Shown: positions 31,295-40,596 of the stretch, one piece after another
Layout of the letters: each line of letters opens with the position of its first letter
Numbering within the stretch: the stretch's first letter is position 1
Assembly (NCBI RefSeq): GCF_000949865.1
Contig: NZ_JWJH01000026.1
Location: 1 to 41,500, forward strand
Length of the DNA: 41,500 bases
Source: Rhizobium nepotum 39/7
Lineage (GTDB): Bacteria; Pseudomonadota; Alphaproteobacteria; Rhizobiales; Rhizobiaceae
Reading direction: 5' to 3'
Program-made: the position numbers and the translations under genes
The notes under the pieces: model-generated
Told to the model about the DNA's origin: nothing
The model's input: the letters and a program-made list of their open reading frames with translations, nothing else
Databases searched by the model: none

Positions 31295-31890
31295 TAAAAT
31301 ACGTCTCGGCTGAGAATCGCAAAGAGGGGTGTTGGAGACAGGGCTTTGCGACCATTTTTGGAGATCGTTTCAAAAAGGGTCGCGACTTCCACAACTGTCG
31401 CTCCTGCGTTTTTGAGAAGGCTCAGCGCACCCAGAGACGTACCGCCTGTTGCGACCGTGTCATCAATGAGAACAACCCTCGAGCCTCGCTCAACGACATC
31501 ATTTGCCAATGTCAGCTTGCGCTCGGCGTAAACCATTCCGACGGAGGCCTCCGACGCATCGTAGACTGTGTCGCTGGCCTTGCGGATTGGATGAAACGGA
31601 ACGTTCAATACGTAAGCAAGCGTTGCGCCAAGACCGAAACCACCGGCACCGATCCCTGCGACGGCATCGATCTTGCTTCCTTCATATCGTCCCTGAAGGC
31701 ATTCGATCACCGCATTCCTTACGTTTGGATTTTTGTCAAAAGTACGATAAAAATCGAGGTATCTGATTCCTTTATGCGGGAAATCGTCGAATAGAATCTT
31801 GTGTTTATCGAGCAAAGCTGCGGCTATCTGCTTCTTTTCCTCAAGGCCCGCCTCAGTTTCTTCAGAAAAAATAGCTATTTTTTCAGGCAT
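31294..31890 (-). CDS. Adenine phosphoribosyltransferase-like protein
   Basis: A 198-residue protein of the type I PRTase family. The PRPP-binding signature is VVLIDDTVATGGTSLGA (about 139-155), preceded by the flexible loop and AGIGAGGFGLGATLAYVLNV. DDFPHKGIRYLDFYRTF matches the adenine PRTase N-terminus (FPxKGIxFxD). The family makes a nucleotide from a free base and PRPP. In this cluster it could build the nucleotide part of a product or salvage a base analogue. It starts one base after the stop of the kinase gene. Confidence 0.9.
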   Translation of the reverse strand: MPEKIAIFSEETEAGLEEKKQIAAALLDKHKILFDDFPHKGIRYLDFYRTFDKNPNVRNAVIECLQGRYEGSKIDAVAGIGAGGFGLGATLAYVLNVPFHPIRKASDTVYDASEASVGMVYAERKLTLANDVVERGSRVVLIDDTVATGGTSLGALSLLKNAGATVVEVATLFETISKNGRKALSPTPLFAILSRDVF

Positions 31891-32682
31891 CTAAACCTCC
31901 TTTTCGATTAATATTTCGCGTTTGTATTGTGTTATCACAGCGTCGATCGCCGAGAATATTTGCGAATTTGCGGTGTCTTGCCCCAACGTCGAATCAATTG
32001 TTATGAAGTCGTTATCCACACTCGTTCTCGCAAACGATTGAATCGCGCGGCGATAGAAACGAGGATCAAGGATTTTTCCCTTGTCTTTTGGGCGAGCTCG
32101 TATCCTATCGAGAACGACATTCTCAGGCGCAGTGGTATGGAACCCGATAGCAGGTCTCGGTAAACGTGAGGCGACCTTGACCATTGTGGCCAAATCGTCA
32201 GCATTTGCGCCAAGTGCTGCGGCCTCGGCTATTGGCGTTATGGCGTAGCGGTCGCAGATCAACCAAACGCCGTCCCGAAGCAGTCGGAAGTAATGTGATC
32301 GGAATCTCTGTAGACGATCAGCAAGGCACACCAGTCCTAATGCAGGCTGATCGACGGTTCCATCAAAAGCGGCTGAGGTATCGTCCGCATATGACCTGAA
32401 ATAAGGCAACTGCCGGCAAAATGGGGAAAGCAGGTCGAGCTTTTCGACCGCGATGCCACTGTTTTCGAGATAGTCGTGCGCAGACTGCAAGCTCGTCGAC
32501 TTGCCACTACCATCAATCCCTTCAAAGACGATCAGCCGGCCGCGAAATTGCAATTCGCTGAATGGTATCTTGAGATTCCAGGCTGGCGCGTAGTCTTCTT
32601 CAAGGGTGCTGACAGAGAGTTGCCATGGATATCGCCGTTGTTGATCGTGCCGCTGCTTGAGAAGAAAACTATCGGAAGCCAT
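31891..32682 (-). CDS. Thymidylate-kinase-like protein, first gene of the island operon
   Basis: A 263-residue nucleoside-monophosphate kinase with P-loop FEGIDGSGKST (about 53-63), LADRLQRFRSHY and LICDRYAITPIAEAAALGAN in place of the usual DR(Y/F)xxS region. Canonical thymidylate kinases are about 210 residues and begin just before the P-loop. This one has about 47 extra N-terminal residues (MASDSFLLKQRHDQQRRYPW). The substrate may differ from dTMP. The ATG at 32682 has AGGTGA upstream and is followed directly by the PRTase gene. Confidence 0.85.
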   Translation of the reverse strand: MASDSFLLKQRHDQQRRYPWQLSVSTLEEDYAPAWNLKIPFSELQFRGRLIVFEGIDGSGKSTSLQSAHDYLENSGIAVEKLDLLSPFCRQLPYFRSYADDTSAAFDGTVDQPALGLVCLADRLQRFRSHYFRLLRDGVWLICDRYAITPIAEAAALGANADDLATMVKVASRLPRPAIGFHTTAPENVVLDRIRARPKDKGKILDPRFYRRAIQSFARTSVDNDFITIDSTLGQDTANSQIFSAIDAVITQYKREILIEKEV

Positions 32683-33027
32683 GTGATCACCTATTGTCTA
32701 TAAAAATAGTAGACTATCGCTATGCGTGAAAGTCAATGTGACAATTTTATGAAGCCAGCCGAAGATTATATTTTGTCAAAATCACATTCATATATCGAAT
32801 TTTATTCTACAATTTTTATTTTCGTGATGTCCGAGCAGAAGGAGATATCTCGTATACTAACGAGACAATCTCGAAAAACTTTGCCTCTCGTTCACTACCT
32901 GAAGTAGCTACCCATATCTTGTGTCAAGATTTGATTTTTCTAAAACGATAAAAGGGCGGCCTGTGGTGGGCTTGATAGAGGGAAATCCAGCTCGTAGTGA
33001 AGGCAGATGGAATAGGAGACGATTTAT
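32683..33027. promoter_or_regulatory. AT-rich divergent control region of the island
   Basis: A 345-base region between the minus-strand operon and the plus-strand purE-like gene, clearly AT-richer than the flanks. Close to the kinase gene lies TGTCTATAAAAATAGTAGACTA, with GTCTA/TAGAC as an inverted repeat around an AT-rich centre, which is a good place for a promoter with an operator. The purE-like gene has TAGGAG 10 bases upstream. No regulator is encoded in the island. A frame at 32722-32907 looks like chance. Confidence 0.5.
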
Positions 33028-33531
33028 ATGACAGAAGTGCCTAAACCGATCGTATCCGTTATTATGGGCAGCCGCTCAGATTGGCCCACAATGAAACATG
33101 CTACGGACGTGCTTGACAGTTTCAGCATTCCCTATGAGACAAGAATTGTATCTGCCCATCGCACACCGCAGCGGCTGTTTTCATTTGCCGCTGATGCACA
33201 AGAACGAGGGATAAAAGTCATCATCGCGGGCACAGCCTATGCAGCGCATTTGCCCGGAATGACAGCTTCCCTAACCGATCTTCCTGTAATTGGGGTACCG
33301 ATAGAATCCCGATCGCTGAAAGGGTTGGACTCATTGCTATCCATTGTTCAGATGCCCAAGGGAATACCGGTCGGGACTTGCGCTATTGGTGAAGCAGGAG
33401 CGACGAATGCCGGAATTTTCGCGGCCAAAATCTTGGCATTGGCGGATGTCGATCTGGCCCAGCGATTAAATTTGGCGCGTCTTGCTTTGGCAGAAGCTGT
33501 ACCCGAGGCGGTCGAAGATGAGACAACCTAA
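33028..33531 (+). CDS. PurE homologue with altered active-site loop
   Basis: A 167-residue protein of the AIR-carboxylase/N5-CAIR-mutase family. [10 protein letters not shown] (Ser and Asp of the phosphate/ligand site), [12 protein letters not shown] (His45/Arg46 equivalents), AAHLPGM (His75 equivalent) and [20 protein letters not shown] are all kept. However, the AGAGG of E. coli PurE residues 68-72 is AGTAY here. No purK is adjacent. Housekeeping PurE is chromosomal, so this is a second, specialised copy, perhaps acting on a related ribotide in product synthesis or as an insensitive substitute. The ATG follows TAGGAGACG. Confidence 0.88.
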   Translation: MTEVPKPIVSVIMGSRSDWPTMKHATDVLDSFSIPYETRIVSAHRTPQRLFSFAADAQERGIKVIIAGTAYAAHLPGMTASLTDLPVIGVPIESRSLKGLDSLLSIVQMPKGIPVGTCAIGEAGATNAGIFAAKILALADVDLAQRLNLARLALAEAVPEAVEDETT

Positions 33532-33787
33532 AACATGCCAGATTGGAAGGCGTTGCTTATAGGGGAAAAGGCCGCCGAACCTTGATGCGCGCCCGCATTT
33601 ACGTCTGATCGGCAAGAGGGTGGACGACGCGATGATGGAACATACCTCACCGGTCGAATGCAGAGCTAACCGTTGGTCAGCGGGAAATCAACGCGATGTC
33701 CTCTTTTATGCCAGTCACTCACGCATCGTTGCAAATCAGGACTTTTCTGAATAACCCGCGATTGGCTGGGTGCGTTCTGGACCCGTG
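33532..33787. other. Intergenic stretch after purE-like gene
   Basis: About 255 bases at the border between the AT-richer island and the GC-rich backbone. No supported gene and no clear terminator. The reading frames are short and lack ribosome sites. Confidence 0.45.
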
Positions 33788-34090
33788 TTATCGCCGCCGC
33801 AGGCCCCATTCCCGCTCAAACGCGTCGCTGAACTCCTCCTCGCCTTGAGGCGGTGTGACGGGTGCGTGATGCACCGCCTTTTCAACCGGCGCAGGGCGCA
33901 CGTCTTTCGCCGTGACCTTGCCGCCCCTGTGCTCGACACCGTAGTGAAGCCGCAGACCGGGTTGAAGCGTGGGGCACGCCGGATCCACTATGTTACTCAG
34001 ATGCAGGAAGACGTCCGGGCCTCCATCATCCGGCGCAATGAAGCCAAACCGTTTGGTGGCATTGAACCACTTGACCTTGCCTGTCGGCAT
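33788..34090 (-). CDS. Cold-shock-domain protein with C-terminal extension
   Basis: A 100-residue protein. Residues 1-70 form a cold-shock domain: PTGKVKWFNATKRFGFIAPD (RNP1 KRFGFI) and DVFLHLSNI (RNP2), which bind single-stranded RNA and DNA. About 30 further residues (AVHHAPVTPPQGEEEFSDAF to EREWGLRRR) are not part of the domain. The ATG at 34090 follows CGGAGAAATGT. It is the last of a three-gene run with the IHF-like gene, suggesting nucleic-acid handling during plasmid transfer or stress (inference). Confidence 0.88.
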   Translation of the reverse strand: MPTGKVKWFNATKRFGFIAPDDGGPDVFLHLSNIVDPACPTLQPGLRLHYGVEHRGGKVTAKDVRPAPVEKAVHHAPVTPPQGEEEFSDAFEREWGLRRR

Positions 34091-34104
34091 ACATTTCTCC
34101 GCTG

Positions 34105-34536
34105 CTAGTTGGGCTTTATCTGCGATTGTTTCGCGGCCCACATTTCATAATCGCGGAGCAGGTCTTCGGCGATCCACCATTGCGGATATTCACGCCGCAG
34201 GAATTCGTTCTGCCGCTCCACGTCCGGCGATTGTCGAATGGCGCTTTGCCGGAAACGGTCAAGCACACTGTGACGCATCAGGGCAAGGCACTCCGGCGAG
34301 GCCAGATCACGTGGCAGGTGTTCGAGCAGGCCGCTGACGATGGCCACCCAGTTGTTGACCACATAAGGCCGGTGAGCCTCTTCGACCTTGCCTGTCATGT
34401 CCTCCAGCATCGAGAGCAGCGCGACAAACCGGACGGGCCAGGTTTCCGGTAGAAATTCCTGCGCCATCATCTCGACCGTCTCACGAACATCTTGCGGAAG
34501 GGCATCGCAGAACACGTGTCTCGAATATTCGATCAA
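34105..34536 (-). CDS. Unrecognised 143-residue protein between csp and ihf genes
   Basis: A helical protein read from a TTG at 34536 with AAGGAG 7 bases upstream, beginning (M)IEYSRHVFCDALPQDVRET. It contains WPVRFVALLSMLEDMTGKVE and RREYPQWWIAEDLLRDYEMW. There is no signal or clear membrane segment. It lies 3 bases after the IHF-like gene and 14 bases before the cold-shock gene, so the three are probably co-transcribed. Family not recognised. Confidence 0.68.
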   Translation of the reverse strand: MIEYSRHVFCDALPQDVRETVEMMAQEFLPETWPVRFVALLSMLEDMTGKVEEAHRPYVVNNWVAIVSGLLEHLPRDLASPECLALMRHSVLDRFRQSAIRQSPDVERQNEFLRREYPQWWIAEDLLRDYEMWAAKQSQIKPN

Positions 34537-34539
34537 CGA

Positions 34540-34842
34540 TTACTCCTTGCCAAGCAGCTTTTCAGCCATATTCAGACGATCCCTGATCTCCTTGCCGGCA
34601 CGAAAGAACGGCACCCATTTTTCCTCGACGAAAACCGCGTTGCCGTTGAGGGGATTGCGACCTGAGCGCGCCGGACGATGCCGCACGACAAAGGTGCCGA
34701 AACCCCGGATCTCAACGCGTTCTCCCCTTTCGAGAGCCCCGGTGATTTCATCGAGGACGGCGTCGACGGCATTCTCCGCATCGCGACGATGGAGGTATGG
34801 ATTTCTCGCGGCAACAAAATCAACAAGCTCGGATTTAATCAT
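34540..34842 (-). CDS. IHF-beta/HU-family DNA-bending protein
   Basis: A 100-residue protein beginning [20 protein letters not shown]. It has the family core [32 protein letters not shown] and a C-terminal helix [19 protein letters not shown]. The layout is closest to IHF beta (HimD). Together with the HU gene at 15502 this gives the plasmid two nucleoid proteins, which may help relaxosome formation or silence incoming genes. The ATG at 34842 gives the family start. An earlier ATG at 34902 would add 20 unfamiliar residues. Confidence 0.9.
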   Translation of the reverse strand: MIKSELVDFVAARNPYLHRRDAENAVDAVLDEITGALERGERVEIRGFGTFVVRHRPARSGRNPLNGNAVFVEEKWVPFFRAGKEIRDRLNMAEKLLGKE

Positions 34843-34983
34843 GACACGCTTTTTAACGGAAACACGGCATTTGGGAAGCTTCGACAGCCGCCCCGACGAC
34901 AAACCTTGTCGAAGTTCGGCTATGTCTCATTGCGGTTTGGCTCCCTGCGGCGGGCCTCCATTTTCTTCACGGAAGAAGGGCCG

Positions 34984-37900
34984 CTATGCGGCGAGTTCCT
35001 CCGCCTCAGTATCATCGCGGGCTGATTTTGCCAGTGCCTCCTCAACCTCTCGCAACGCCCGGCGCTTCTCCGCCAGCTCATCTGCGAATGCAAAGGAGCC
35101 GCCTTGCCGTGACTGGTAGGAGGCCAGCCTCCGGCGATACTCTTCCAGCCGCAGGCGGTAGCGCTCCCGCTCCTCTTCAAACCCGACCAGCGCGTGCTCG
35201 AGGCGGGATATTGCGCCAAGCGGCGTGACGGTGACCGGCAGTTCGATCTCGTAATCGGCACGGGTGCGCTGAAGCAGGGTCTGGTATCGGTAGTTGTCGC
35301 CGCGCCCGAACGACTCACCATCGTAGACGAGATCGAAGCCACCGATGGAAGCGATGTGAGCCTCCCCTTCGTGCCGGAACTGGACAAGGGCGAGGATTTC
35401 CTTCATCAGCGCCCTCCCCGCATCCTTGCGCTCCGCGAACGGCTTGCCTGCCACGGTGATGGTAAAGGCATCGCCTGAGGTCGGCACAAGCCGCTCGATA
35501 TCCACCGCGATCTCGCCAAGGCGCCGTGTGACGGTTTCGATCTCGCGTTCGGCGTCGCGGATCTGCCGGCGCACAGCGAAGAGATCGTCGTCATGGGCGG
35601 CACGCAATCGTTCGAGCCGGGCGATGTCGGCCTCAAGCCCGGCTTTCTGCATCAGTCGCTGGTCACCCGAGGCGATTGCCTTTGCCATGGCGAACTGATT
35701 GGCCTGACCCTCGTTCAGGTCCTCCAGCCGACGGATCGACGTATCGCCGGAAAGTGCCGCGGCGATAAAGCGGGCCTTGCGTTCGTTCTGCTGCCACATG
35801 GTCGCGTCGAGCGACCCTTGCGTGGCATAGGCGTAGATCTCGACTTCTTCATGTTGATTGCCCTGACGGACGATCCGGCCCTCCCGCTGCTCGATCTGCG
35901 ACGGCAACCACGGCACATCGAGATGATGAAGCGCTTTCAGGCGCGCTTGCGCATTGACGCCGGTGCCCATGGTCTCCGACGATCCGATCAGGAAGAGAAC
36001 CTTTCCGGCGCGTACATCACCGAACAGCCGCTGCTTGGCCTCGGTTTTTTTGAAGTCCTGCATAAAGGCGATTTCCGAAGCCGGCACGCCCAAGCGGATC
36101 AGTTCGTCGCGGATCCATCTGTAGGCGGAGAACCCCCTGCTCTTCTCGACATTGATCGTACCCAGATCGGAGAAGATCATCTGTGCAGCGCCCGGCAGAT
36201 CATAGGACTTGCCATCCGAACGAATATACTCGTTTTGCGACGTCTCTTGCCAGATCCGGTAGGCGTTGCGTACGAGGAGATTGAGCTTGTTGTCCGGCTC
36301 GTCGTCCATTGCCGGCATCACCAGCCGCAGGTCGATCGCTGCGTGACGACCGTCGGTGATGACCGACAGCAGAATATCGTCACCCGGTTCAGGTGGCCGG
36401 TCACGCTCCTCTATCGCCTTGATGCGGGTTTCGAGGATCCGCTGGTAGGTCCTGAACGCCGGCGTCGGCGCGGCGGTCACTATCTGCCGCTTGCCCGTGG
36501 CGATCTCTGGCACCCTAACGTATTGCCTCAAATCCTCCGGCATCACCACGTCGGCAAAGGCGCGGAACATGGCAATCAGTTCCGGCACGTTGACGAAGGA
36601 CGAGAAGCGGCTGACCGGCTTGTATTTGCCCGACGGCTGAAGCTCGAGTTCCGTCTTCTCGTCACCGAAGTTCGAGGCCCAGGCATCGAACTCATGCAGC
36701 CCGCGCTCGCGCAGGGCCTCATGGCCGAGCAGCCGCTGGATCGAGAACATCTCGCCGAGCGTATTGGTGATCGGCGTGCCGGAGGCCAGAACCAGCGCGC
36801 GACCGGGATTCTTCGTCTCGATATAGCGGGACTTCACATAAAGGTCCCAGGCCTTCTGCGAACCGTTTGGATCGATGCCCTTCAAGGTGCTCATGTTGGT
36901 GGCGAAGGAGAGCTTGCGAAACTCCTGCGCCTCATCAACAACGATCTGGTCGATGCCGATTTCAGAGATGGTCAGAAGATCGTCCTTGCGCGTGGCAAGC
37001 GCCTCCAGCCGCTCCTGCAATCCCTCCTTCAGCCGCTCCAGCCGCTTGCGCGACACCCGGTCATCGCTTTCGATCTTGGTCAGCAGATCCTCATAGAGCT
37101 GCAACTCGTCATGGATCATCTGTTGTTCGAAGGCCGCGGGTACGCCGATGAACCTGAACGCCGCATGGGTGATGATGATCGCATCCCAGACCGCCGTCGC
37201 TGCTCGGCTGAGGAACCGGGCGCGCTTGTCCTTGGTAAAGTTGGTCTCGTCGGCAACGAGAATGTTGGCGGCAGGATAGAGGGCAAGAAATTCGCGTGCC
37301 GCCTGCGCCAGGCAATGGCCGGGAACGACAAGCATCGCCTTGGCGATCAGTCCAAGCCGCTTCTGCTCCATGATGGCCGCCGCCACGGTCATGGTCTTGC
37401 CGGCGCCGACCGCATGGGCAAGATAGGTCGAACCTGCCGAGATGATCCGCCAGATGCCGCGCTTCTGGTGGCCATACAAAGAAAAGGCGCCTGAGGCGCC
37501 GGGAAGCTGCAGATGGGAGCCGTCGAAGGCTCGTGGCGCGATGTTGTTGAAGCGATCGTTGTAATCACGCGCCAGCCGGTCGGCCCGGTCTGGGTCGGTC
37601 CAGACCCACTCCTGGAATGACCGCTTTATCTTCTGCAGTTTGTCGCGGGCAGCTTCGGTGTCAACGACATTCAGCACCCGGCGCTCGCCATCAGCATCCC
37701 TGATCGTGTCGAAAATCTGCGGCACGCGGCTGTTCAGGGCGTCGGAGAGCAGTTCGCCGGCATGACGGCGGCTGGTGCCCCATTCGGAAGTTCCCGCGCC
37801 GCTGTAGCGGAGTTGCCGTGCCTCGACCGTCCATGAGGCCAGTTCCGGCAGATGATGGATGCGGATCTCAGTTCCCATCATCTCGCGGACAAAGGCGACG

Positions 37901-40083
37901 ACGTCAGAGGACGGGATCCATGGTGCACCAAGGCGTGCGGTGATATCCGAGGGGCGGAGATCGGCAGGCTGCACCTCCTGCAACGCGTGGACATTGCGCT
38001 GGAAGGCAGGGTCGAGTTCGGCCGCCGCTTCAGCCACAGCGAGCCTGGTGCGAACCGGGCCAGAGAGATAGGCATCCGATGTCTGCCAGGAGCCATCGGC
38101 CGGATCGCGAAAGATGGCATCGCCGAGCTCAGCAGTCACGGCCGCCGGGTCACGATGGAGAAGCTCGGCGATGTGATCGACATCGACGCGACCACGGTCG
38201 TTGAGCACGACCGCCAACGCATCCGGCGCACTGGTGATGACAGGTGCGGCTGGCGGCGAGATCACCCGCTCGGAAAAAATCGGACCGGGACGGGCCGTGT
38301 CGGTTTCGAGATCGTAGTCCTCGATCGAGGCGACCAGCCAGCAATCGGGGTCGTCCAGAAACGGTGCAAGGTTCGGGCGTCGATGCGTCTCCTTGACTTC
38401 ACCGGTCTCGGTATCTTCCGAAATCGAAACCGTCGTGTGGTTGATCGGCCCGAAATCGCGCACGAAACTCGACCAGGCGATGCGCAAACGTACTTGGTTG
38501 TCGCGCCATGGCCGGTCCTGCTTCTGGGCCTTCAGCACCTCGCGCACCGCATCGCGGACCGGGATCAGTTTTTTGATGATCCGGACATGCTTTTCCGCCA
38601 CGCCGTCGCCTGATCGCCCTTTTCGCTCGGTGACCGCGACAGGATTGCCGTCGATCATCTGCATCAGGCCGTGTCTGGTGTCGACAAAGAAGCTGCCCTC
38701 GCGGACCTTCGAACCTTTCGGGAGCAGATCGATGATCTCGCCGAGTTCGTCTTCCAGATCGATATCGATTGCCGTGGGCTCTCCGTCGTAAAGATCTTCC
38801 GGAAGAAGGGCGATGGCAGCGTTCAGCGCGGTTTCGAGATTGACGCCGGGATGCGCGCGGCAGGTATAGGTCTCGCCGAACGGGCCGGATGTAAGGGCAT
38901 GGGTGCCGAGCACGAAGTCAGGGTGGTGGGCAAACCAGCGATTGACCCGGATCGCACCCTCTTCCTCGGTGGCCGGACGAACCTCATCGACATCGAGCCA
39001 GGTCTGGTCACCCTCCGGTTCACCTGCCTTGCGCTTGCGGAAGAACAGGAGATCGACCACGACGTCCGTGCCGGCGTCCCGGCGGAAGCTGCCTTCGGGA
39101 AGGCGGATGGCAGCAATGAGGTCGGCCGACTTTGCGATATGTTCGCGCGCCGACGTATCGGTCTTGTCCATCGTGCCGGAACTGGTGACGAAGGCGGCAA
39201 GGGCGCCGGGCTTCAGCAGATCGATCGAACGGGCGATAAAATAGTCGTGCAGGCGCAGCCCAAGCGAACGATAGTGCCGGTCCGAGCGCACGGTTCGGTC
39301 CGAGAAGGGCGGGTTACCGATGGCCAGATCGTAAATCGGCGGCAGGTCCGTGTGCGCAAAATCACCTGCGATGATCCGGGCCTTGGGCTGTAAGAGCTTG
39401 ACGATGCGCGCGGTGACTGGATCGACTTCGATACCAGTCACGTATGAGATGTCTCGATACTGTTGCGGCATCAGCGCCGGAAACAGACCCGTACCGATCC
39501 CAGGTTCAAGCACACGTCCACCGCGCCAGCCCATGCGCTGCAAGCCCGACCAGATTGCCCGGATGATGAACTCGGGCGTGAAATGTGCATATTGGGTGCA
39601 ACGCGCCAGCGAGGCATAATCGGCTTCGGATACAGCGCTTTCGAGCGACGAGCCGAGATCGTCCCAGCCCTCGCGATAATCCGCCTCGCCCGGGCGGCGG
39701 AACATGCCGTTGGCCAGCTCGGATGCCCCGAACCCGGTAAACCGGATCAGCCGTTGCTGGTGCTCGCGCGTGACGGAGACGTCGTTCCGCTCGATCTCGT
39801 TGGCGGTGAGGATGGCTGCGACATTCATCCGCGCGCGCTCTTTCCAGCTGGTGGCAAGGCCACGCTCTTCGCCATCGTCGAGATAGAAGTTCGTGCGGTC
39901 GCCCTGTTTGCGCGCAGCCGGCTTTCGGGAAACGGGGAGCGCCGGTGCTGGCGGGGTGGGATCGGGATCATCGTCGTTGGCAGGCTCCGGCGCGAAGCTG
40001 CCGAAGGTCGTAACACCGAGACCAAGTCCCGATGACAGCGCGCTGCTGCCGAACATGTCGAGGGTGAAGGGATCGTTGGACAT
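34984..40083 (-). CDS. Giant DNA methylase-helicase fusion (DarB-like)
   Basis: A 1699-residue protein. After a disordered N-terminus, an N6-adenine methyltransferase domain shows VLEPGIGTGLFPAL (SAM motif, about 191-204) and DLAIGNPPFSDRT (NPPF at about 257-260). A Snf2/strawberry-notch-like helicase follows, with HAVGAGKTMTVAAAIM (about 888-903), IVVDEAQEFRKL (about 1050) and the late helicase motif QIEQREGRIVRQGNQ (about 1395-1410). The C-terminus has a long coiled coil (RLEEYRRRLASYQ). Such fusions are plasmid- and phage-borne; P1 DarB protects DNA from type I restriction. The ATG at 40083 has AGGAGAACG upstream. Confidence 0.93.
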   Translation of the reverse strand: MSNDPFTLDMFGSSALSSGLGLGVTTFGSFAPEPANDDDPDPTPPAPALPVSRKPAARKQGDRTNFYLDDGEERGLATSWKERARMNVAAILTANEIERNDVSVTREHQQRLIRFTGFGASELANGMFRRPGEADYREGWDDLGSSLESAVSEADYASLARCTQYAHFTPEFIIRAIWSGLQRMGWRGGRVLEPGIGTGLFPALMPQQYRDISYVTGIEVDPVTARIVKLLQPKARIIAGDFAHTDLPPIYDLAIGNPPFSDRTVRSDRHYRSLGLRLHDYFIARSIDLLKPGALAAFVTSSGTMDKTDTSAREHIAKSADLIAAIRLPEGSFRRDAGTDVVVDLLFFRKRKAGEPEGDQTWLDVDEVRPATEEEGAIRVNRWFAHHPDFVLGTHALTSGPFGETYTCRAHPGVNLETALNAAIALLPEDLYDGEPTAIDIDLEDELGEIIDLLPKGSKVREGSFFVDTRHGLMQMIDGNPVAVTERKGRSGDGVAEKHVRIIKKLIPVRDAVREVLKAQKQDRPWRDNQVRLRIAWSSFVRDFGPINHTTVSISEDTETGEVKETHRRPNLAPFLDDPDCWLVASIEDYDLETDTARPGPIFSERVISPPAAPVITSAPDALAVVLNDRGRVDVDHIAELLHRDPAAVTAELGDAIFRDPADGSWQTSDAYLSGPVRTRLAVAEAAAELDPAFQRNVHALQEVQPADLRPSDITARLGAPWIPSSDVVAFVREMMGTEIRIHHLPELASWTVEARQLRYSGAGTSEWGTSRRHAGELLSDALNSRVPQIFDTIRDADGERRVLNVVDTEAARDKLQKIKRSFQEWVWTDPDRADRLARDYNDRFNNIAPRAFDGSHLQLPGASGAFSLYGHQKRGIWRIISAGSTYLAHAVGAGKTMTVAAAIMEQKRLGLIAKAMLVVPGHCLAQAAREFLALYPAANILVADETNFTKDKRARFLSRAATAVWDAIIITHAAFRFIGVPAAFEQQMIHDELQLYEDLLTKIESDDRVSRKRLERLKEGLQERLEALATRKDDLLTISEIGIDQIVVDEAQEFRKLSFATNMSTLKGIDPNGSQKAWDLYVKSRYIETKNPGRALVLASGTPITNTLGEMFSIQRLLGHEALRERGLHEFDAWASNFGDEKTELELQPSGKYKPVSRFSSFVNVPELIAMFRAFADVVMPEDLRQYVRVPEIATGKRQIVTAAPTPAFRTYQRILETRIKAIEERDRPPEPGDDILLSVITDGRHAAIDLRLVMPAMDDEPDNKLNLLVRNAYRIWQETSQNEYIRSDGKSYDLPGAAQMIFSDLGTINVEKSRGFSAYRWIRDELIRLGVPASEIAFMQDFKKTEAKQRLFGDVRAGKVLFLIGSSETMGTGVNAQARLKALHHLDVPWLPSQIEQREGRIVRQGNQHEEVEIYAYATQGSLDATMWQQNERKARFIAAALSGDTSIRRLEDLNEGQANQFAMAKAIASGDQRLMQKAGLEADIARLERLRAAHDDDLFAVRRQIRDAEREIETVTRRLGEIAVDIERLVPTSGDAFTITVAGKPFAERKDAGRALMKEILALVQFRHEGEAHIASIGGFDLVYDGESFGRGDNYRYQTLLQRTRADYEIELPVTVTPLGAISRLEHALVGFEEERERYRLRLEEYRRRLASYQSRQGGSFAFADELAEKRRALREVEEALAKSARDDTEAEELAA

Positions 40084-40185
40084 GGATCGTTCTCCTGATA
40101 AGAAAGCGAGCGCCGTCGTCCCGCCGGAGAAATCGGCAAGCACGATGGTCGCAACATTGATGGACGTTTGGCCGTGGGGCCGGGG

Positions 40186-40584
40186 TCAGCGGCGGATCGG
40201 CGTGATGGACATGGACGTTTCGTCCATGGTGATCTGCAGATGGGTGCAGTCGGGACTTGCCGCGATGACCTTCACGAGCATGGCGCCCTCGAGAAACTCC
40301 ACGCCGTCATCGCCCCCGAAATGCCGGCGCTTGTAGTTCCACCAGTCGGGGTTGGTCTTCGGATCGCACTCTTCGGCATAGACGACGCATGGACGCTGTC
40401 CCTCGGAAAGTTTTCCGTTGGAAACCAGGTAAACACCCTCGTCGCCAACCAGCCAGACACCCGGCTGTTCATCGTGGCCGGGATCAAGCCCATAGTGGGG
40501 ATTACGAAAGCCGCCATTGCGGTAGGCGTCGATCCGTCCGCGCATCATGACGATGCGGACGTCCGGCACGGAAAAGGTGAACAT
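40186..40584 (-). CDS. DUF3085 protein
   Basis: A 132-residue protein beginning MFTFSVPDVRIVMMRGRIDA. It has GGFRNPHYGLDPGHDEQPGV, WLVGDEGVYLVSNGKLSEGQ, VVYAEECDPKTNPDWWNYKR and FGGDDGVEFLEGAML, matching DUF3085 as found on rhizobial plasmids. Function is unknown. The ATG at 40584 follows GGAGGCGGGCG. It stands between the DUF1419 gene and the methylase-helicase gene, an arrangement common on such plasmids. Confidence 0.85.
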   Translation of the reverse strand: MFTFSVPDVRIVMMRGRIDAYRNGGFRNPHYGLDPGHDEQPGVWLVGDEGVYLVSNGKLSEGQRPCVVYAEECDPKTNPDWWNYKRRHFGGDDGVEFLEGAMLVKVIAASPDCTHLQITMDETSMSITPIRR

Positions 40585-40596
40585 CGCCCGCCTCCG

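Noticed and set aside
32722..32907. 61-residue plus-strand frame in the island control region
   Set aside because: It lies in an AT-rich divergent promoter region with no ribosome site, and the protein has no motif.
35593..37494. 633-codon open frame on the plus strand
   Set aside because: It is antisense to the methylase-helicase gene, whose motifs are clear. Long shadow frames are expected in GC-rich DNA, and there is no ribosome site or known domain.
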